Shown one piece after another: positions 16,813 through 26,690 of a stretch of 64,000 bases of DNA. The notes beneath the pieces are model-generated. The model was not told the DNA's origin. It searched no databases and was given only the letters and a program-made list of their open reading frames with translations. The stretch is from Methylocapsa sp. S129 (GTDB lineage Bacteria > Pseudomonadota > Alphaproteobacteria > Rhizobiales > Beijerinckiaceae): the NCBI RefSeq assembly GCF_009765995.1, contig NZ_LMUI01000027.1, forward strand, positions 45,117-109,116, given 5' to 3'. The translations under genes were made by a program, and so were the position numbers. Positions within the stretch are counted from its first letter, which is position 1, and each line of letters starts with the position of its first letter.

Positions 16813-18588
16813 TTGCCAACGACGGAAGATATTTGCCGTTATCGGGATCAGCCGCTGCGGTTTTTCGCGCGTTACGTCGGGCGGCGCCCGCTGGCTCACG
16901 CGGTCATTCTTCTAGCCGTGCTCGGCGCCGTGACCTGTTCTGTCAGCACGCAATACGGCGTCAAACGCTTGGTCGACGCATTGTCTCAAGGCCCCGGACA
17001 AGGCGGGGGCCCCTGGCTCGCCTTCACGATCCTCGTCTCGTTCGTCGCCGCTGATAATTTGCTTTGGCGCGTCGCAAGCTGGGTTGCCAGTCACTCCTTC
17101 GTCAAGGTGACCGGCGATCTGAGGTCTGAGCTTTTCCGCCATCTCACCGGTCATGCGCCAGGCTATTTCGCGGACCGTTTGCCGGGCATGCTCACCAGCC
17201 GCATCACCGCGACGTCGAATGCGGTGTTCCAGATTGAAAATATGTTCGTGTGGAATGTCTTGCCGCCCTGCGTCGCGACAATAGGCGCAATCGCGTTCCT
17301 CACCATGGTTAGCGTCAAAATGGCCGCGGCCCTGATTGTCGTCGCCGCCATTGTGATGATGGCGATGTTTCGTTTCGCGGCGGGAGGGCGGCCCCTACAT
17401 CACGATTTTGCGAGCAAAGCGGCGATCGTCGATGGAGAAATGGTCGATGTGATCGGCAATATGGCGCTCGTGAGAGCGTTCGGCGGAATCGCCCGCGAGC
17501 ATTCCCGCTTCGACACGACGGTCGCCAAGGAGATGACGGCGCGCCGGCGCAGTCTCCTTTATCTGGAGAAGCTGCGCCTCACACATGCGCTTGTCGTTGT
17601 CGTTATGACCCTGGCGCTTCTCGCATGGGCGATCGCGCTGTGGCGCGAGAAGCGCGCGACAGCCGGGGACGTTGTGTTGGTCTGCACGCTCGGCCTATCG
17701 GTGCTCAGCGCCACGCGCGATCTTGCGGTCGCTCTTGTCGATGTCACGCAACATATGGCGCGCTTGGCGGAGGCGCTCTCGACACTCCTTTCGCCACACG
17801 AACTGGAGGATCATCCCGAGGCGTCGGCTCTCGTTCCCAATGGCGCTCGCGTCACCTTTGAGAAGATCTCATTCGGCTATCCCGATGGGAAGCGGGTTTT
17901 CGCCAGCTTCAGCGCAGACATCAAGCCAGGGGAGCGGGTCGGCCTTGTCGGCCGCTCCGGTGGCGGCAAGTCGACTCTCGTTGCGCTGGTGCAGCGCTTT
18001 TATCAAGTCCAGAATGGCCGCATTCTTATCGATGGACACGACATTGTACGTGCAACCGAGGCAAGCCTGCGCAATGCGATCGCTGTCGTGCCGCAGGACA
18101 CAGCTCTCCTCAATCGCACACTGCTGGAAAACATCCGCTATGGTCGCCCGGATGCGAGCGACGAAGAGGTCTGGGACGCCGCGACGGCGGCGCGATGCAA
18201 GCCTTTTATCGATAACCTGCCGCGAGGCCTCGATACGATCGTCGGAGACCGCGGCGTGAAGCTATCGGGCGGTCAGCGCCAACGGATCGCCATAGCCCGC
18301 GCCTTTCTGAAAAACGCGCCTTTGCTGATTCTCGACGAAGCAACCTCGGCTTTGGACAGCGAATCCGAAGAGGCGATCCGGGACGCGCTGGAGAATCTCA
18401 TGATGGGTCGCACCGTGATCACGATTGCTCATCGCCTCTCGACACTACGCAACTTCGATCGCATTCTTGTGCTGCAAGGTGGCAAGCTCGTTGAGGATGG
18501 AACGCCGGAAATGCTGATGCGCAGCCAAGGCGTCTACTACGACCTTGTCAGCCGCGAACTCGGCCGACTGGTCGAGCAAACCGCTTGA
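16813..18588 (+). CDS. ABC exporter, fused permease-ATPase
   Basis: Half-transporter of 591 residues that should work as a dimer in the inner membrane. Six membrane helices (about residues 25-320) precede the ATPase domain, which has Walker A GRSGGGKST (about 385), the signature LSGGQRQR, Walker B LLILDEATSALD and the H-loop AHRLST. The TTG start has GGAGGG 5-6 bases upstream. The type matches lipid or drug exporters of the MsbA/MdlB kind; the divergent glycosyltransferase hints at export of a glycosylated envelope compound, which is only inference. Confidence 0.92.
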   Translation: MPTTEDICRYRDQPLRFFARYVGRRPLAHAVILLAVLGAVTCSVSTQYGVKRLVDALSQGPGQGGGPWLAFTILVSFVAADNLLWRVASWVASHSFVKVTGDLRSELFRHLTGHAPGYFADRLPGMLTSRITATSNAVFQIENMFVWNVLPPCVATIGAIAFLTMVSVKMAAALIVVAAIVMMAMFRFAAGGRPLHHDFASKAAIVDGEMVDVIGNMALVRAFGGIAREHSRFDTTVAKEMTARRRSLLYLEKLRLTHALVVVVMTLALLAWAIALWREKRATAGDVVLVCTLGLSVLSATRDLAVALVDVTQHMARLAEALSTLLSPHELEDHPEASALVPNGARVTFEKISFGYPDGKRVFASFSADIKPGERVGLVGRSGGGKSTLVALVQRFYQVQNGRILIDGHDIVRATEASLRNAIAVVPQDTALLNRTLLENIRYGRPDASDEEVWDAATAARCKPFIDNLPRGLDTIVGDRGVKLSGGQRQRIAIARAFLKNAPLLILDEATSALDSESEEAIRDALENLMMGRTVITIAHRLSTLRNFDRILVLQGGKLVEDGTPEMLMRSQGVYYDLVSRELGRLVEQTA

Positions 18589-18874
18589 ACACGCTGATCA
18601 AGTTTGCTTCGTCGCCCTGCGACCAAGCAGCTTCTGGCGCATTCTTCTGAAGTTCATAAGCGAGCTCGCCGAAATCAGCTTGGCTTTGTCGCTACGAGAT
18701 TGGCGCGTTTCGTTTCCCGACCCTCGCTAGGTGCCGACGATAGAAATGACGCAACTGGAAAGCGCTAAGGTCGCCGCGTATTTCCGCGCCATCGCCTCGA
18801 CGCACGCATACGCCATCAAGACGCCAGATTCCTCGTCTTCCGTGTCTGCCTCGAAAATATGCAGGGTGGTTCGC

Positions 18875-19207
18875 GTGGCGCGATTTCGCATGGGTTTCCT
18901 GGTCGCCCTTTCCTTCTCTATGCTTGGTTCGGCAAGTTTCGCGCAAAACGGCCAGGCATCGACCGGCGCCGATCCGTCAGCCGGCGGGTCCCCGAGGGCG
19001 CATGCTGAGAAACGCATTCACAAGAGCGGACGCTTCGCGCCGCCAACTGCGCGGCTATCCTCAGAAGAGGCTGAGAGGGCCGCGCATATTGCCGAGGCGC
19101 GAAAGAAATTCTTCGAGCAGTCCGATGGCTTTGACAATGGCGAGAGCAGTCGCGTCTTTCTGGGCGGGGGAAACGGGCTTGCGCCCGGCGCCGGGTTCAA
19201 ATTCTGA
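18875..19207 (+). CDS. Small secreted protein of unknown function
   Basis: Product of 110 residues with a clear signal peptide: a basic start, a hydrophobic stretch GFLVALSFSMLGSAS and an Ala-x-Ala-like exit near FAQ. The mature part is polar, with a charged helix (EEAERAAHIAEARKKFFEQ) and a glycine-rich end. I do not recognise a family. GTG 18875 is chosen for its AGGG site 5-6 bases upstream; ATG 18890 is the alternative. The bases between the ABC exporter and this start (18589-18874) hold nothing else I can name. Confidence 0.55.
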   Translation: MARFRMGFLVALSFSMLGSASFAQNGQASTGADPSAGGSPRAHAEKRIHKSGRFAPPTARLSSEEAERAAHIAEARKKFFEQSDGFDNGESSRVFLGGGNGLAPGAGFKF

Positions 19208-19235
19208 GATAGGTCGCGCGCGGGCTTTCGCCCCT

Positions 19236-20069
19236 TTATTCCGCCGCCAGTTCGCTTGGCCCATTCTCCGCCGTCTTGATGTCCTCGGGGCGCGGCATGG
19301 AGATGATATTATAGCCGGCGTCGACGAAATGGACCTCGCCGGTAACGCCCGACGACAGGTTCGACAGCAGATAAAGCGCGGCGCCGCCGACATCCTCGAT
19401 CGTCACGGTGCGGCGCAGAGGCGAATGGTCGCGCTGGAAATTGAACATGAAGCGGGCGTCGGCGATGCCGGCGCCAGCCAGCGTGCGGATCGGCCCGGCC
19501 GAAATGGCGTTGACGCGGATGCCGGCCGGTCCGAAATCGGCGGCAAGATAGCGCACGCTCGCCTCCAGCGCCGCCTTGGCGAGCCCCATCACATTATAAT
19601 TGGGCATGACGCGCGTCGCCCCGCCGAAGGTTAAGGTCGCCATCGATCCGCCGCGCGGCATGATCGCGGCGGCGCGTTTGGCGATCTCGGTGAAGGAAAA
19701 GGCCGAGATCACCATCGTGCGCGTGAAATTCTCGCGCGAAGTGTCGGCGTAGCGGCCCTTCAATTCGCTGCGGTCGGAATAGGCGATGCAATGGACGAGA
19801 AAGTCGATCGATCCCCATTGCGCCTTCAGCGCCTCGAACAAATGGTCGACAGAGGCGAGGTCCTCGACGTCGCAAGGCAGGACGATCGACGAGCCAAGGC
19901 TGCCCGCCAGCGGTTTCACCCGTTTGCCGAGCGCTTCACCTTGGTAGGTGAAAGCAAGCTCCGCGCCCTGATCGGCGAGGGATTTGGCGACGCCCCAGGC
20001 AATCGAGTGATCGTTGGCGACGCCCATCACGAGGCCGCGCTTGCCGCTCATCAATCCCGATTTCTTCAC
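19236..20069 (-). CDS. fabI: Enoyl-[acyl-carrier-protein] reductase (NADH)
   Basis: Reduces trans-2-enoyl-ACP in the last step of each fatty-acid elongation cycle. The 277-residue short-chain dehydrogenase has the FabI-type N-terminus GLVMGVANDHSIAWGVAK and the catalytic tyrosine and lysine spaced by six residues in YNVMGLAK. The GTG at 20069 is chosen because a run of Gs resembling a ribosome site precedes it and homologues share the SGLM residues; ATG 20051 is the alternative. It follows fabB by 19 bases in the fabA-fabB-fabI operon. Proteins of this type are the target of triclosan. Confidence 0.94.
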   Translation of the reverse strand: MKKSGLMSGKRGLVMGVANDHSIAWGVAKSLADQGAELAFTYQGEALGKRVKPLAGSLGSSIVLPCDVEDLASVDHLFEALKAQWGSIDFLVHCIAYSDRSELKGRYADTSRENFTRTMVISAFSFTEIAKRAAAIMPRGGSMATLTFGGATRVMPNYNVMGLAKAALEASVRYLAADFGPAGIRVNAISAGPIRTLAGAGIADARFMFNFQRDHSPLRRTVTIEDVGGAALYLLSNLSSGVTGEVHFVDAGYNIISMPRPEDIKTAENGPSELAAE

Positions 20070-20088
20070 GCCCGGTCGCCCCCCTTGC

Positions 20089-21315
20089 TCAAGCGTCCAC
20101 GTGCTTGAGAACAATTGCCGCATTGGTGCCGCCAAAGCCGAAGGAATTGGACAGCACCGCCCCCAGCCTAACATTATCGCGGCGCTCGCGCACAATCGGC
20201 ATATCCGCGAAGGCGGGGTCGATCTCCTCGATATGAGCGCTCTCGCAGATAAAGCCGTTCTGCATCATCAGCAGGGAATAGATCGCCTCATGCACGCCGG
20301 TCGCGCCCTGCGAATGGCCGGCGAGCGATTTGGTCGCCGCGATCGGCGGGCATTTGTCGCCTGCTCCGAACACTTCGCGCAAGGCCTCGATTTCCCGGAG
20401 ATCGCCGACCGGCGTCGATGTCGCATGCGGATTGATGTAATCGATCGGCGCCTTCACGCTGGCCAGCGCCAGACGCATGCAGCGCACCGCGCCCTCGCCC
20501 GAGGGCGCGACCATGTCCTGGCCGTCCGACGAGGCGCCATAACCGGCGATCTCGCCGTAGATCCTCGCGCCCCTGGCCCGCGCGTGCTCCAGTTCCTCAA
20601 GAACGACCACGCCGGCGCCGCCCGAAATGACAAAGCCGTCGCGATTCTTGTCATAAGCGCGGGAGGCGACGCTGGGATTGTCATTGTAGCCTGTCGACAT
20701 CGCGCCCATCGCATCGAACAGCGAAGACAGCGTCCAGTCGAGATCTTCGCAACCGCCGGCGAACATGACGTCTTGCTTGCCCCACTGAATCGTTTCGAAG
20801 GCGTTGCCGATGCAATGATTGGAGGTCGCGCAAGCCGAGGAGATCGAATAATTGACCCCCTTGATCTTGAACCAGGTCGAGAGCGTCGCCGATGGGCTCG
20901 AACTCATCGCCTTGGGAACCGCGAACGGACCAATCCGCTTGGGACCCCCCTTGGCGCGCGTAATGTCGGCCGCTTCGACGATGGTGCGCGTCGAAGGACC
21001 GCCCGAGCCCATGATAAGGCCAGTGCGCAGATTGGAAATCTCGTTTTCCTCAAGCCCGCTGTCGCGGATCGCCTGCTCCATCGCGACATGGTTCCAGGCG
21101 GCGCCGCCGCCCAGGAACCGCATCGCGCGGCGGTCGACGACTTCTTCGGCTTTCAAGGTCGGCGCCGCCTGCACCTGGCAACGAAAGCCCAGTTCGGCGT
21201 ATTTTTCCGCGCGCGTCACGCCGGACCGGCCCTCGCGCAGGCTCGCCACCACTTCTTGCGTGTTATTGCCGATCGAAGAGACGATCCCCATACCGGTAAC
21301 GACGACACGCCTCAT
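20089..21315 (-). CDS. fabB: 3-oxoacyl-[acyl-carrier-protein] synthase I
   Basis: Condensing enzyme of 408 residues that elongates acyl-ACP and, with FabA, is needed for unsaturated fatty acids. The thiolase-fold catalytic triad is visible: cysteine in [12 protein letters not shown], histidine in [11 protein letters not shown] and histidine in [13 protein letters not shown] start at ATG 21315 (product begins [10 protein letters not shown]), which has AGGAG 6 bases upstream; the open frame before it is not conserved in character. The middle gene of fabA-fabB-fabI. Confidence 0.95.
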   Translation of the reverse strand: MRRVVVTGMGIVSSIGNNTQEVVASLREGRSGVTRAEKYAELGFRCQVQAAPTLKAEEVVDRRAMRFLGGGAAWNHVAMEQAIRDSGLEENEISNLRTGLIMGSGGPSTRTIVEAADITRAKGGPKRIGPFAVPKAMSSSPSATLSTWFKIKGVNYSISSACATSNHCIGNAFETIQWGKQDVMFAGGCEDLDWTLSSLFDAMGAMSTGYNDNPSVASRAYDKNRDGFVISGGAGVVVLEELEHARARGARIYGEIAGYGASSDGQDMVAPSGEGAVRCMRLALASVKAPIDYINPHATSTPVGDLREIEALREVFGAGDKCPPIAATKSLAGHSQGATGVHEAIYSLLMMQNGFICESAHIEEIDPAFADMPIVRERRDNVRLGAVLSNSFGFGGTNAAIVLKHVDA

Positions 21316-21376
21316 GCCATTCTCCTGAACGCTTGCGCCGAAGGGCGATGAAATCGGACGGGGCAGAGCGCTGGAT

Positions 21377-21901
21377 TCAGGCTTCCGCGGGCTTGGCGGC
21401 GCCGAATAGGCCAACGCGCATGTCCTTGACCTCATATATGCGCCGGCCGTCCGCTTCCAACCAACCGTCGGCGATGCCGAGCACCAATTTGCCCCTGAAC
21501 ACGCGCTTCACATCGACGCCGTAAATCACGCGCTTGACCGTGGGGAGCACCTGATCGACGAATTTCACCTCGCCGACGCCAAGCGCGCGTCCGCGCCCGG
21601 ACAGGCCGAGCCAGCCCAGAAAAAACCCGGTCAATTGCCACAGGGCGTCGAGCCCGAGGCAACCCGGCATGACAGGATCGCCCTTGAAATGACAGGAGAA
21701 AAACCAGAGTTCCGGCTTGATGTCGAATTCGGCGCGCACGCCGCCCTTGCCATTGGCCCCGCCTGCCTCGGAAATGTCGGTGATGCGATCGAACATGAGC
21801 ATCGGCGGCAGCGGCAATTGCGCGTTGCCGGCGCCGAACAATTCACCGCGCCCGCAGGCCAGAAGCTCCTCATAGGCGAAACTGGTGCGCCTCTCGCTCA
21901 T
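21377..21901 (-). CDS. fabA: 3-hydroxydecanoyl-[acyl-carrier-protein] dehydratase/isomerase
   Basis: Dehydrates 3-hydroxydecanoyl-ACP and isomerises trans-2 to cis-3-decenoyl-ACP, committing carbon to unsaturated fatty acids. The 174-residue hot-dog protein is close to the usual length (about 172) and shows the active-site histidine in [12 protein letters not shown] and the aspartate in [11 protein letters not shown] 21901 gives the usual MSERRTSF-like start; the long open frame upstream is part of the regulatory gap. It heads fabA-fabB-fabI and is divergent from irr. Confidence 0.95.
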   Translation of the reverse strand: MSERRTSFAYEELLACGRGELFGAGNAQLPLPPMLMFDRITDISEAGGANGKGGVRAEFDIKPELWFFSCHFKGDPVMPGCLGLDALWQLTGFFLGWLGLSGRGRALGVGEVKFVDQVLPTVKRVIYGVDVKRVFRGKLVLGIADGWLEADGRRIYEVKDMRVGLFGAAKPAEA

Positions 21902-22036
21902 CAACGCCAAATCCCTTTTCGCACAAAGTCCCCCGGGACAAGCATGCGCGGCGCCGCGCGCCAGACATTTGGCGCTTCCTAACACAGGCGGTGCCATCCC
22001 GGAAGCGGCGGCGCCCGGCATTTCGACCAAAGTGAC

Positions 22037-22080
22037 GCATCGCGATGCAAGTTGCAGACGGCGACCCGGTTTCGTATTAT
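22037..22080 (+). promoter_or_regulatory. Possible irr promoter with adjacent 12-bp palindrome
   Basis: TTGCAG (22052-22057) and TATTAT (22075-22080) are spaced by exactly 17 bases, ahead of irr. A perfect palindrome, GCATCGCGATGC (22037-22048), lies just upstream of the -35 element in the gap shared with fabA. The -35 match is poor, so this is tentative. No standard Irr box (TTTAGAA-type repeat) was seen. Confidence 0.35.
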
Positions 22081-22147
22081 ATGTGCATAAGTTGCCGACC
22101 GGCGGCGTCCTCGCCGCGCGGCCCCTGGACGATGGAAGTCGAAGAGA

Positions 22148-22627
22148 TTGCCTGATACACAAATTTTCCCGCCGCGGAGCGCGCAGTCCGGCGAGGCTAT
22201 GAACGCCTGTCCGGTCCATCTGCTGCGCGGAAAATTGCGCCGCGCCAGCCTGCGCCCGACGCGCCAGCGCATCGCCTTGGGCTGGCTGCTATTCGGCAAG
22301 GGCGACCGGCATGTGACCGCCGAGACGCTTTACGAAGAAGCGGTGGCGATGAAAGTGCCGGTTTCGCTCGCCACCGTCTACAATACGCTGCATCAGTTCA
22401 CGCAAGCCGGTCTGCTCAACGAAATCGCAGTCGACGGGTCGCGCACCTATTTCGACACTAACATCACGCCGCATCACCATTTCCTGATCGAAGAGACGAA
22501 TTCGCTCGTCGATATTCCCAAAGGCGAAGTCGCCGTCTCCGGTCTGCCGCAGGCGCCCGAGGGAACGGAAATCGCGCGGGTGGATGTGATCGTGCGGATC
22601 AAGCGGACGGCCGTCGCCGCGCGCTGA
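22148..22627 (+). CDS. irr: Iron response regulator Irr (Fur family)
   Basis: Fur-family DNA-binding protein of 159 residues that in rhizobia controls heme and iron genes and senses heme. The winged helix includes [21 protein letters not shown] and [11 protein letters not shown]. Two heme-linked features are visible: a Cys-Pro pair near the N-terminus (ACPVH, like the heme regulatory motif of Bradyrhizobium Irr) and a triple histidine in [10 protein letters not shown]. The TTG at 22148 is used; an ATG at 22199 would still include the Cys-Pro motif. Divergent from fabA, as is usual in Rhizobiales. Confidence 0.93.
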   Translation: MPDTQIFPPRSAQSGEAMNACPVHLLRGKLRRASLRPTRQRIALGWLLFGKGDRHVTAETLYEEAVAMKVPVSLATVYNTLHQFTQAGLLNEIAVDGSRTYFDTNITPHHHFLIEETNSLVDIPKGEVAVSGLPQAPEGTEIARVDVIVRIKRTAVAAR

Positions 22628-22769
22628 CGGCGTCATCCCGCAATCTTGGAATTGCCCTAACCTTATGACCGGCGCCAGCCCATGGCTGTCCGCGTTCGGT
22701 TCTTCACTTCAGATTCACCATCCGCATGGCATCATTTTTCGGCGGCAAATCGCGGCTGGGGTGGCGTTT

Positions 22770-22874
22770 ATGTTTAAGAGCATTTTGAGCGTCGGGGCGT
22801 TGTTTATCGGGATGGTCTCGATTGGCGGAATCGTCACCGTCGCGGCGGTTGCCGTCGGCATCATCGCCACATGA
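22770..22874 (+). CDS. Possible 34-residue membrane peptide
   Basis: A short frame codes for an almost wholly hydrophobic peptide (SILSVGALFIGMVSIGGI core) that would form a single membrane helix. A G-rich stretch resembling a ribosome site lies about 6 bases before the ATG at 22770. The frame is open further upstream to 22665, but that part is polar and unconvincing. Whether it is expressed is unknown; small hydrophobic peptides of this kind include leaderless membrane regulators and toxins, but nothing here favours one role. Confidence 0.3.
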   Translation: MFKSILSVGALFIGMVSIGGIVTVAAVAVGIIAT

Positions 22875-23034
22875 CGAAGATTCAACGGCCTACGCCCCTA
22901 TAGACTTTCTGCGGCGGCAGGACGAAGGCGTTGGAATAAGCTGTCTCACGCCGATTTTAACAGCGCTCCTCCACACGCTCGTGTAGATTCCGGTTGGGTT
23001 TCGCAGCCCGGCGAATGGCATGGAGGGCGTAGCG

Positions 23035-23397
23035 ATGACACCGGTGATTTTCTTGGTAGCGCTCTCGGCGTCCATGCCGACGACGAATCTTGATAGCATG
23101 TGCCAAAGCGCCAAGGCGGCGGCGCTTCCGGGCCAGGATCAGACGAGCGCTTTCCAAAGCTGCGTTCAGGACGAGAAAGCGGCGAGAGATGAGCTCCAAC
23201 AAAAGTGGAGCCATTTTTCGGGCAATGCGCGGGAAACTTGCGCCGAGCCGAAAGGCGTCACATTCAGTTACGTCGAATTGTTGACCTGTCTGGAAATGCA
23301 GCCCGGAAGCGAGTTCAATGGGCCGCGGACGCCACCGCTCACTCCCTCGCCTGCGAGCCCATCGAAGGTCCCCGCCGCGACAGGTCAGAAACCATAG
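23035..23397 (+). CDS. Small exported protein of unknown function
   Basis: Product of 120 residues with a short hydrophobic start (MTPVIFLVALSASM), four cysteines (in the contexts SMCQSAK, QSCVQDE, ETCAEPK and LTCLEMQ) and a proline-rich tail. The even cysteine count and charged helix between the first pairs suggest a disulfide-bonded periplasmic protein. I do not recognise the family. ATG 23035 has GGAGGG 7 bases upstream, which decides it over the upstream ATG at 23020. It stands alone among small orphan genes. Confidence 0.6.
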   Translation: MTPVIFLVALSASMPTTNLDSMCQSAKAAALPGQDQTSAFQSCVQDEKAARDELQQKWSHFSGNARETCAEPKGVTFSYVELLTCLEMQPGSEFNGPRTPPLTPSPASPSKVPAATGQKP

Positions 23398-23496
23398 GCG
23401 CCGAGTGAGGCGTCTCGCGCCGATGCGCTTACGGTGGGTCGCAACGCTTACCGCCAATGAGAAACCGGCGCGGGCCCAGAATGGAAAATTTTAGCG

Positions 23497-23964
23497 TCAC
23501 ATCGCTGGCGCCGCGGAATATCTCGCGGAAATAAGATCGCCTGATTTCAGGTTTCTATCTTCGCCGACGCTATATCCGCCATTTTGGTCTACTGTTGAAC
23601 CGTCAGAATGCACCGACCAAAGGGCGATAATACGCCTTCCGTCCTGCCAATATTGATAGCAATCACGGAAAGAATTGGGCTCTTTGCTTCTGAATGTGTA
23701 CATGCATATTTCGTTGCCGCTAACGCTCCATGAACCCTGTATAAGAGCTTTAGTGGATGGCTTGCCGAATATCCCCTTAATAGATCCGTCTGCCGCAAAG
23801 TAAATATCGTAATATTTAGATATTAACGTATTGCCAGAGTATATTTTCTTTACCGACTCACTATTCATCGGCGCGGCAGTTTTTGGTAGGCTATCAGCCA
23901 ATGCGGATAGAGACAGCATGCCGCCAAAAAATATAACAGACGCAATTCTCAATATCCAACGCAC
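23497..23964 (-). CDS. Secreted protein of unknown function, AT-richer than neighbours
   Basis: Product of 155 residues with a signal peptide (RWILRIASVIFFGGMLSLSALA) and a mature domain rich in aromatic residues and glycine, arranged as short beta strands (SKYYDIYFAADGSIKG, GSWSVSGNEICMYTF, CYQYWQDGRRIIALW). It has a flavour of DUF995-like lipocalin-type proteins, but I cannot confirm that. GTG 23964 is chosen because GGAGGAGG precedes it. Codons end in A or T far more often than in the flanking genes, a sign of recent acquisition. Confidence 0.65.
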   Translation of the reverse strand: MRWILRIASVIFFGGMLSLSALADSLPKTAAPMNSESVKKIYSGNTLISKYYDIYFAADGSIKGIFGKPSTKALIQGSWSVSGNEICMYTFRSKEPNSFRDCYQYWQDGRRIIALWSVHSDGSTVDQNGGYSVGEDRNLKSGDLISARYSAAPAM

Positions 23965-24130
23965 ACACGCGTCCTCCTCCAAAGACTGGAGAGCTTGAAT
24001 CGATCATCGACCGCGATAGCTGTCAATGCTGTGAGGCGTCATCATAATATAAAGAGTTATTAACGCGCTTCGTCGTCCTTGCCAGCGAGGTCGGGCGAAC
24101 GCTCCCACTCCCAATGGGCGACGACGGACT

Positions 24131-26644
24131 TCACCCCACGATCTTCGAAAAATCCGCGACCGTGTGAACGGCCTCGCGCAATTCATTCAGAAGCCGCAGG
24201 CGATTGAGCCGTAGCTCCGGTTCGTCGGCATTGACGGTGACGTCGACAAAGAAGGCGTCGACCGGCGCGCGCAAGCGCGCCAGGGCGCGCATCGCGCCCT
24301 CGAAATCCTCGCGCGCGACATGTTCGGCGGCGCTGCGGCTGGCGGCGCCAAGCGTGTTCGCCAGCGCCTTCTCTTGCGGCAGGACCAGCGCATCCTCGTC
24401 ATGCGCGCTCGAAAAAGCGCCGGCGCCGTCCTTCTTTTCCTCGGCTCGCAAGATGTTGGCGGCGCGGCGATAGCCAGCCAGCAGGTTCTTGCCGTCGTCG
24501 GTTTCGAGAAAACGCCCGAGCGCTTCGACGCGGCGCACAATCATCAGGAGATCGTCCTGGCCGGGCAAAGCGAAGACCGCGTCGATCAGATCATGGCGCG
24601 CGCCCTTGTCGCGGAGATAGACTTTGAGGCGATCGGCAAAGAAGGCGAGAAGGCTTTTGCCGAGCGGCAACGCCGGCTGGGCGTAAATGGGACGCAGATC
24701 CGGGCTCCCTTCATAATACCCCACCACGTCGCCAGACAGACCTAGGGCCGTCGGATTATCTTCTCCGGAAAATCCAATTGCGGTTAAACTATCCGCTAGG
24801 CGGTCCAGCTCTTCCAGCCGACGATGAAGCTCGTGGTGCGCCGCCGCGAAACGAGCGATCTCTTCTCCATGGACGCCTGGCGAATGATCGGGATGGCCGA
24901 TCTGGAACAGACCCGCGTCTTCTCCGCGTTTATCGATAAAGCCGTCAAAATTCAGCAGCATTGTATAGGACGGGTCGCACCAGCGCTCGGTCGGCTCGGT
25001 CAATTGCGGATCGTATTCCTTGGCAAGCGATCTGTAGGACGCGTCAGGCCTGAGCCCGTACAGGATGTAGGCGAGGAGAGACCATCGAACGCAATCGGCA
25101 ATGGAAAGCCGAAGATTATTATCCAAAATAAGTCGGATGATTCCCAGCGCCGCCCGCCTTAGCGCATAGGGATCTTTGCTCCCTGTCGGCTTCTCGTCGA
25201 TGATCCAGAAGCCCACAAGCGCGTCGAGCTTGTCGGCCAGAGCGACGGCGATCGAGATCGGCGCGCCCGGCGTGCGATCGTTTGGCCCTTGCGGCTTGTA
25301 ATGATCTTCAAGCGCGGCGGCGACCGCTGCGTCTTCGCCCTGCCCGGCGGCGTAATAGCGCCCCATAAGCCCCTGAAGCTCGGGGAATTCGCCGACCATT
25401 TCCGTGACGAGATCCGCCTTGGCGAGAATCGCGGCGCGCCGCGCCAGGGCAGGATCGGCGCCAACCAAAGGCGCCAATTTGTACGACAAGGCCGCGATCC
25501 GATCGACGCGTTCGCCCTGCGACCCCAGCTTCTCGTGAAACACAATGCCGAGCGCGCGCAGCTTGGCGAGCCGCTGATCGAGCGGCTTGCCGGCCTTGCC
25601 TTTATAATCGGGTAAGGACGCCAGATCGGTCAGCCAGAAATGGCGCGCATCCGACAGCCGCGCGCGCACGACGCGCCCATTGCCCGCCGCGATCGCGGCG
25701 CCGCCGTCGCTGGCGATGAGATTGGCGACGAGAATGAACTTGTTGGCGAGCTTGCCGCTCGCGTCGCGCAGTACGAAGCATTTCTGATTGGCGCGGATGG
25801 TGGCGCGAATGACTTCGGAGGGAATTTCAAGGAAAGCCGCTTCGAATTCGCCCATCAGCACGACGGGCCATTCGACGAGGCCGGCGACCTCCTCCAGCAG
25901 ACCCTCGTCCTCGACCAGCGCGAGCCCATGCGCAAGCGCCAGGGAGCGCGCGTCGGCCAGAATGATCTGCTTGCGTCGCTCGGCGTCGAGCACGACCCTG
26001 GCCTTAGCGAGGTTGTCGACATAATCCTCGAAGCGCCGAACCTTGATCGCGTCGGGCGCCATGAAGCGATGACCATAGGTTGTGTCGCCCGAGGCGAGAC
26101 CGTCGACATCGAACTTTACGATCTCGGGCGTCTCATGCTGGCTGCTGAAGGTGCAGACGATCGCGCGCAACGGCCGCACCCAGCGCAGGGCGTCCGAACG
26201 TACGGATGCCGCGCCCCAGCGCATCGACTTGGGCCAGGGAAAGCCGCGGATGATCGCGGGAAAGATCTCCGCGATCACCTGCGTCGTCGCGCGGCCCGGC
26301 TTCTCGATCAGCGCGACGTAGAACTCGCCCTTCTTCGGATCCTTCTCGATCTTGGCGTCTTCGATGCGCGCGAGCCCGGCGCTCTTTAAAAAGCCCTGGA
26401 TCGCGGCGTCAGGCGCGCCGACGCGGGGACCCTTGCGTTCTTCCATGCTCTTGGTCTGTTCGGCGGGAAGGCCGACGATATGCAGCGCGAGTCGGCGCGG
26501 CGTGACAAAGCTCTGCGCGCCCTCATAGAGCAGGCCGCGCTCGACCAGCGCGCCGGTCACGAGACGTTTCAAATCCTCGGCGCCCTGGCGCTGCATGCGC
26601 GCGGGGATTTCTTCGCTGAAGAATTCTAGCAGGAGGTCGGGCAT
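24131..26644 (-). CDS. glyS: Glycyl-tRNA synthetase beta subunit, with large insertion
   Basis: Beta chain of the alpha2-beta2 glycyl-tRNA synthetase; it binds and helps recognise tRNA-Gly. The start [17 protein letters not shown] and the later blocks [26 protein letters not shown] and [15 protein letters not shown] are diagnostic. The C-terminal HD/anticodon-binding part resumes at [25 protein letters not shown]. At 837 residues it is about 135 longer than the usual 690-720. The excess lies at about residues 520-663 (24656-25087), between two normally adjacent blocks. glyQ lies upstream, so the two subunits are coexpressed. Confidence 0.95.
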   Translation of the reverse strand: MPDLLLEFFSEEIPARMQRQGAEDLKRLVTGALVERGLLYEGAQSFVTPRRLALHIVGLPAEQTKSMEERKGPRVGAPDAAIQGFLKSAGLARIEDAKIEKDPKKGEFYVALIEKPGRATTQVIAEIFPAIIRGFPWPKSMRWGAASVRSDALRWVRPLRAIVCTFSSQHETPEIVKFDVDGLASGDTTYGHRFMAPDAIKVRRFEDYVDNLAKARVVLDAERRKQIILADARSLALAHGLALVEDEGLLEEVAGLVEWPVVLMGEFEAAFLEIPSEVIRATIRANQKCFVLRDASGKLANKFILVANLIASDGGAAIAAGNGRVVRARLSDARHFWLTDLASLPDYKGKAGKPLDQRLAKLRALGIVFHEKLGSQGERVDRIAALSYKLAPLVGADPALARRAAILAKADLVTEMVGEFPELQGLMGRYYAAGQGEDAAVAAALEDHYKPQGPNDRTPGAPISIAVALADKLDALVGFWIIDEKPTGSKDPYALRRAALGIIRLILDNNLRLSIADCVRWSLLAYILYGLRPDASYRSLAKEYDPQLTEPTERWCDPSYTMLLNFDGFIDKRGEDAGLFQIGHPDHSPGVHGEEIARFAAAHHELHRRLEELDRLADSLTAIGFSGEDNPTALGLSGDVVGYYEGSPDLRPIYAQPALPLGKSLLAFFADRLKVYLRDKGARHDLIDAVFALPGQDDLLMIVRRVEALGRFLETDDGKNLLAGYRRAANILRAEEKKDGAGAFSSAHDEDALVLPQEKALANTLGAASRSAAEHVAREDFEGAMRALARLRAPVDAFFVDVTVNADEPELRLNRLRLLNELREAVHTVADFSKIVG

Positions 26645-26690
26645 TGCGTCTCACAAATGGCATCGTTCGATCTTAATTCAAAGCGCCCGC

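Noticed and set aside
18692-19017. Overlapping minus-strand frames in the gap after the ABC exporter
   Set aside because: The plus-strand frame from 18875 has a proper signal peptide and ribosome site, while these have neither, so they were taken as shadows.
20014-21351. 445-codon open frame on the plus strand
   Set aside because: It is antisense to fabB and the start of fabI; the product is arginine- and histidine-rich with no fold signature.
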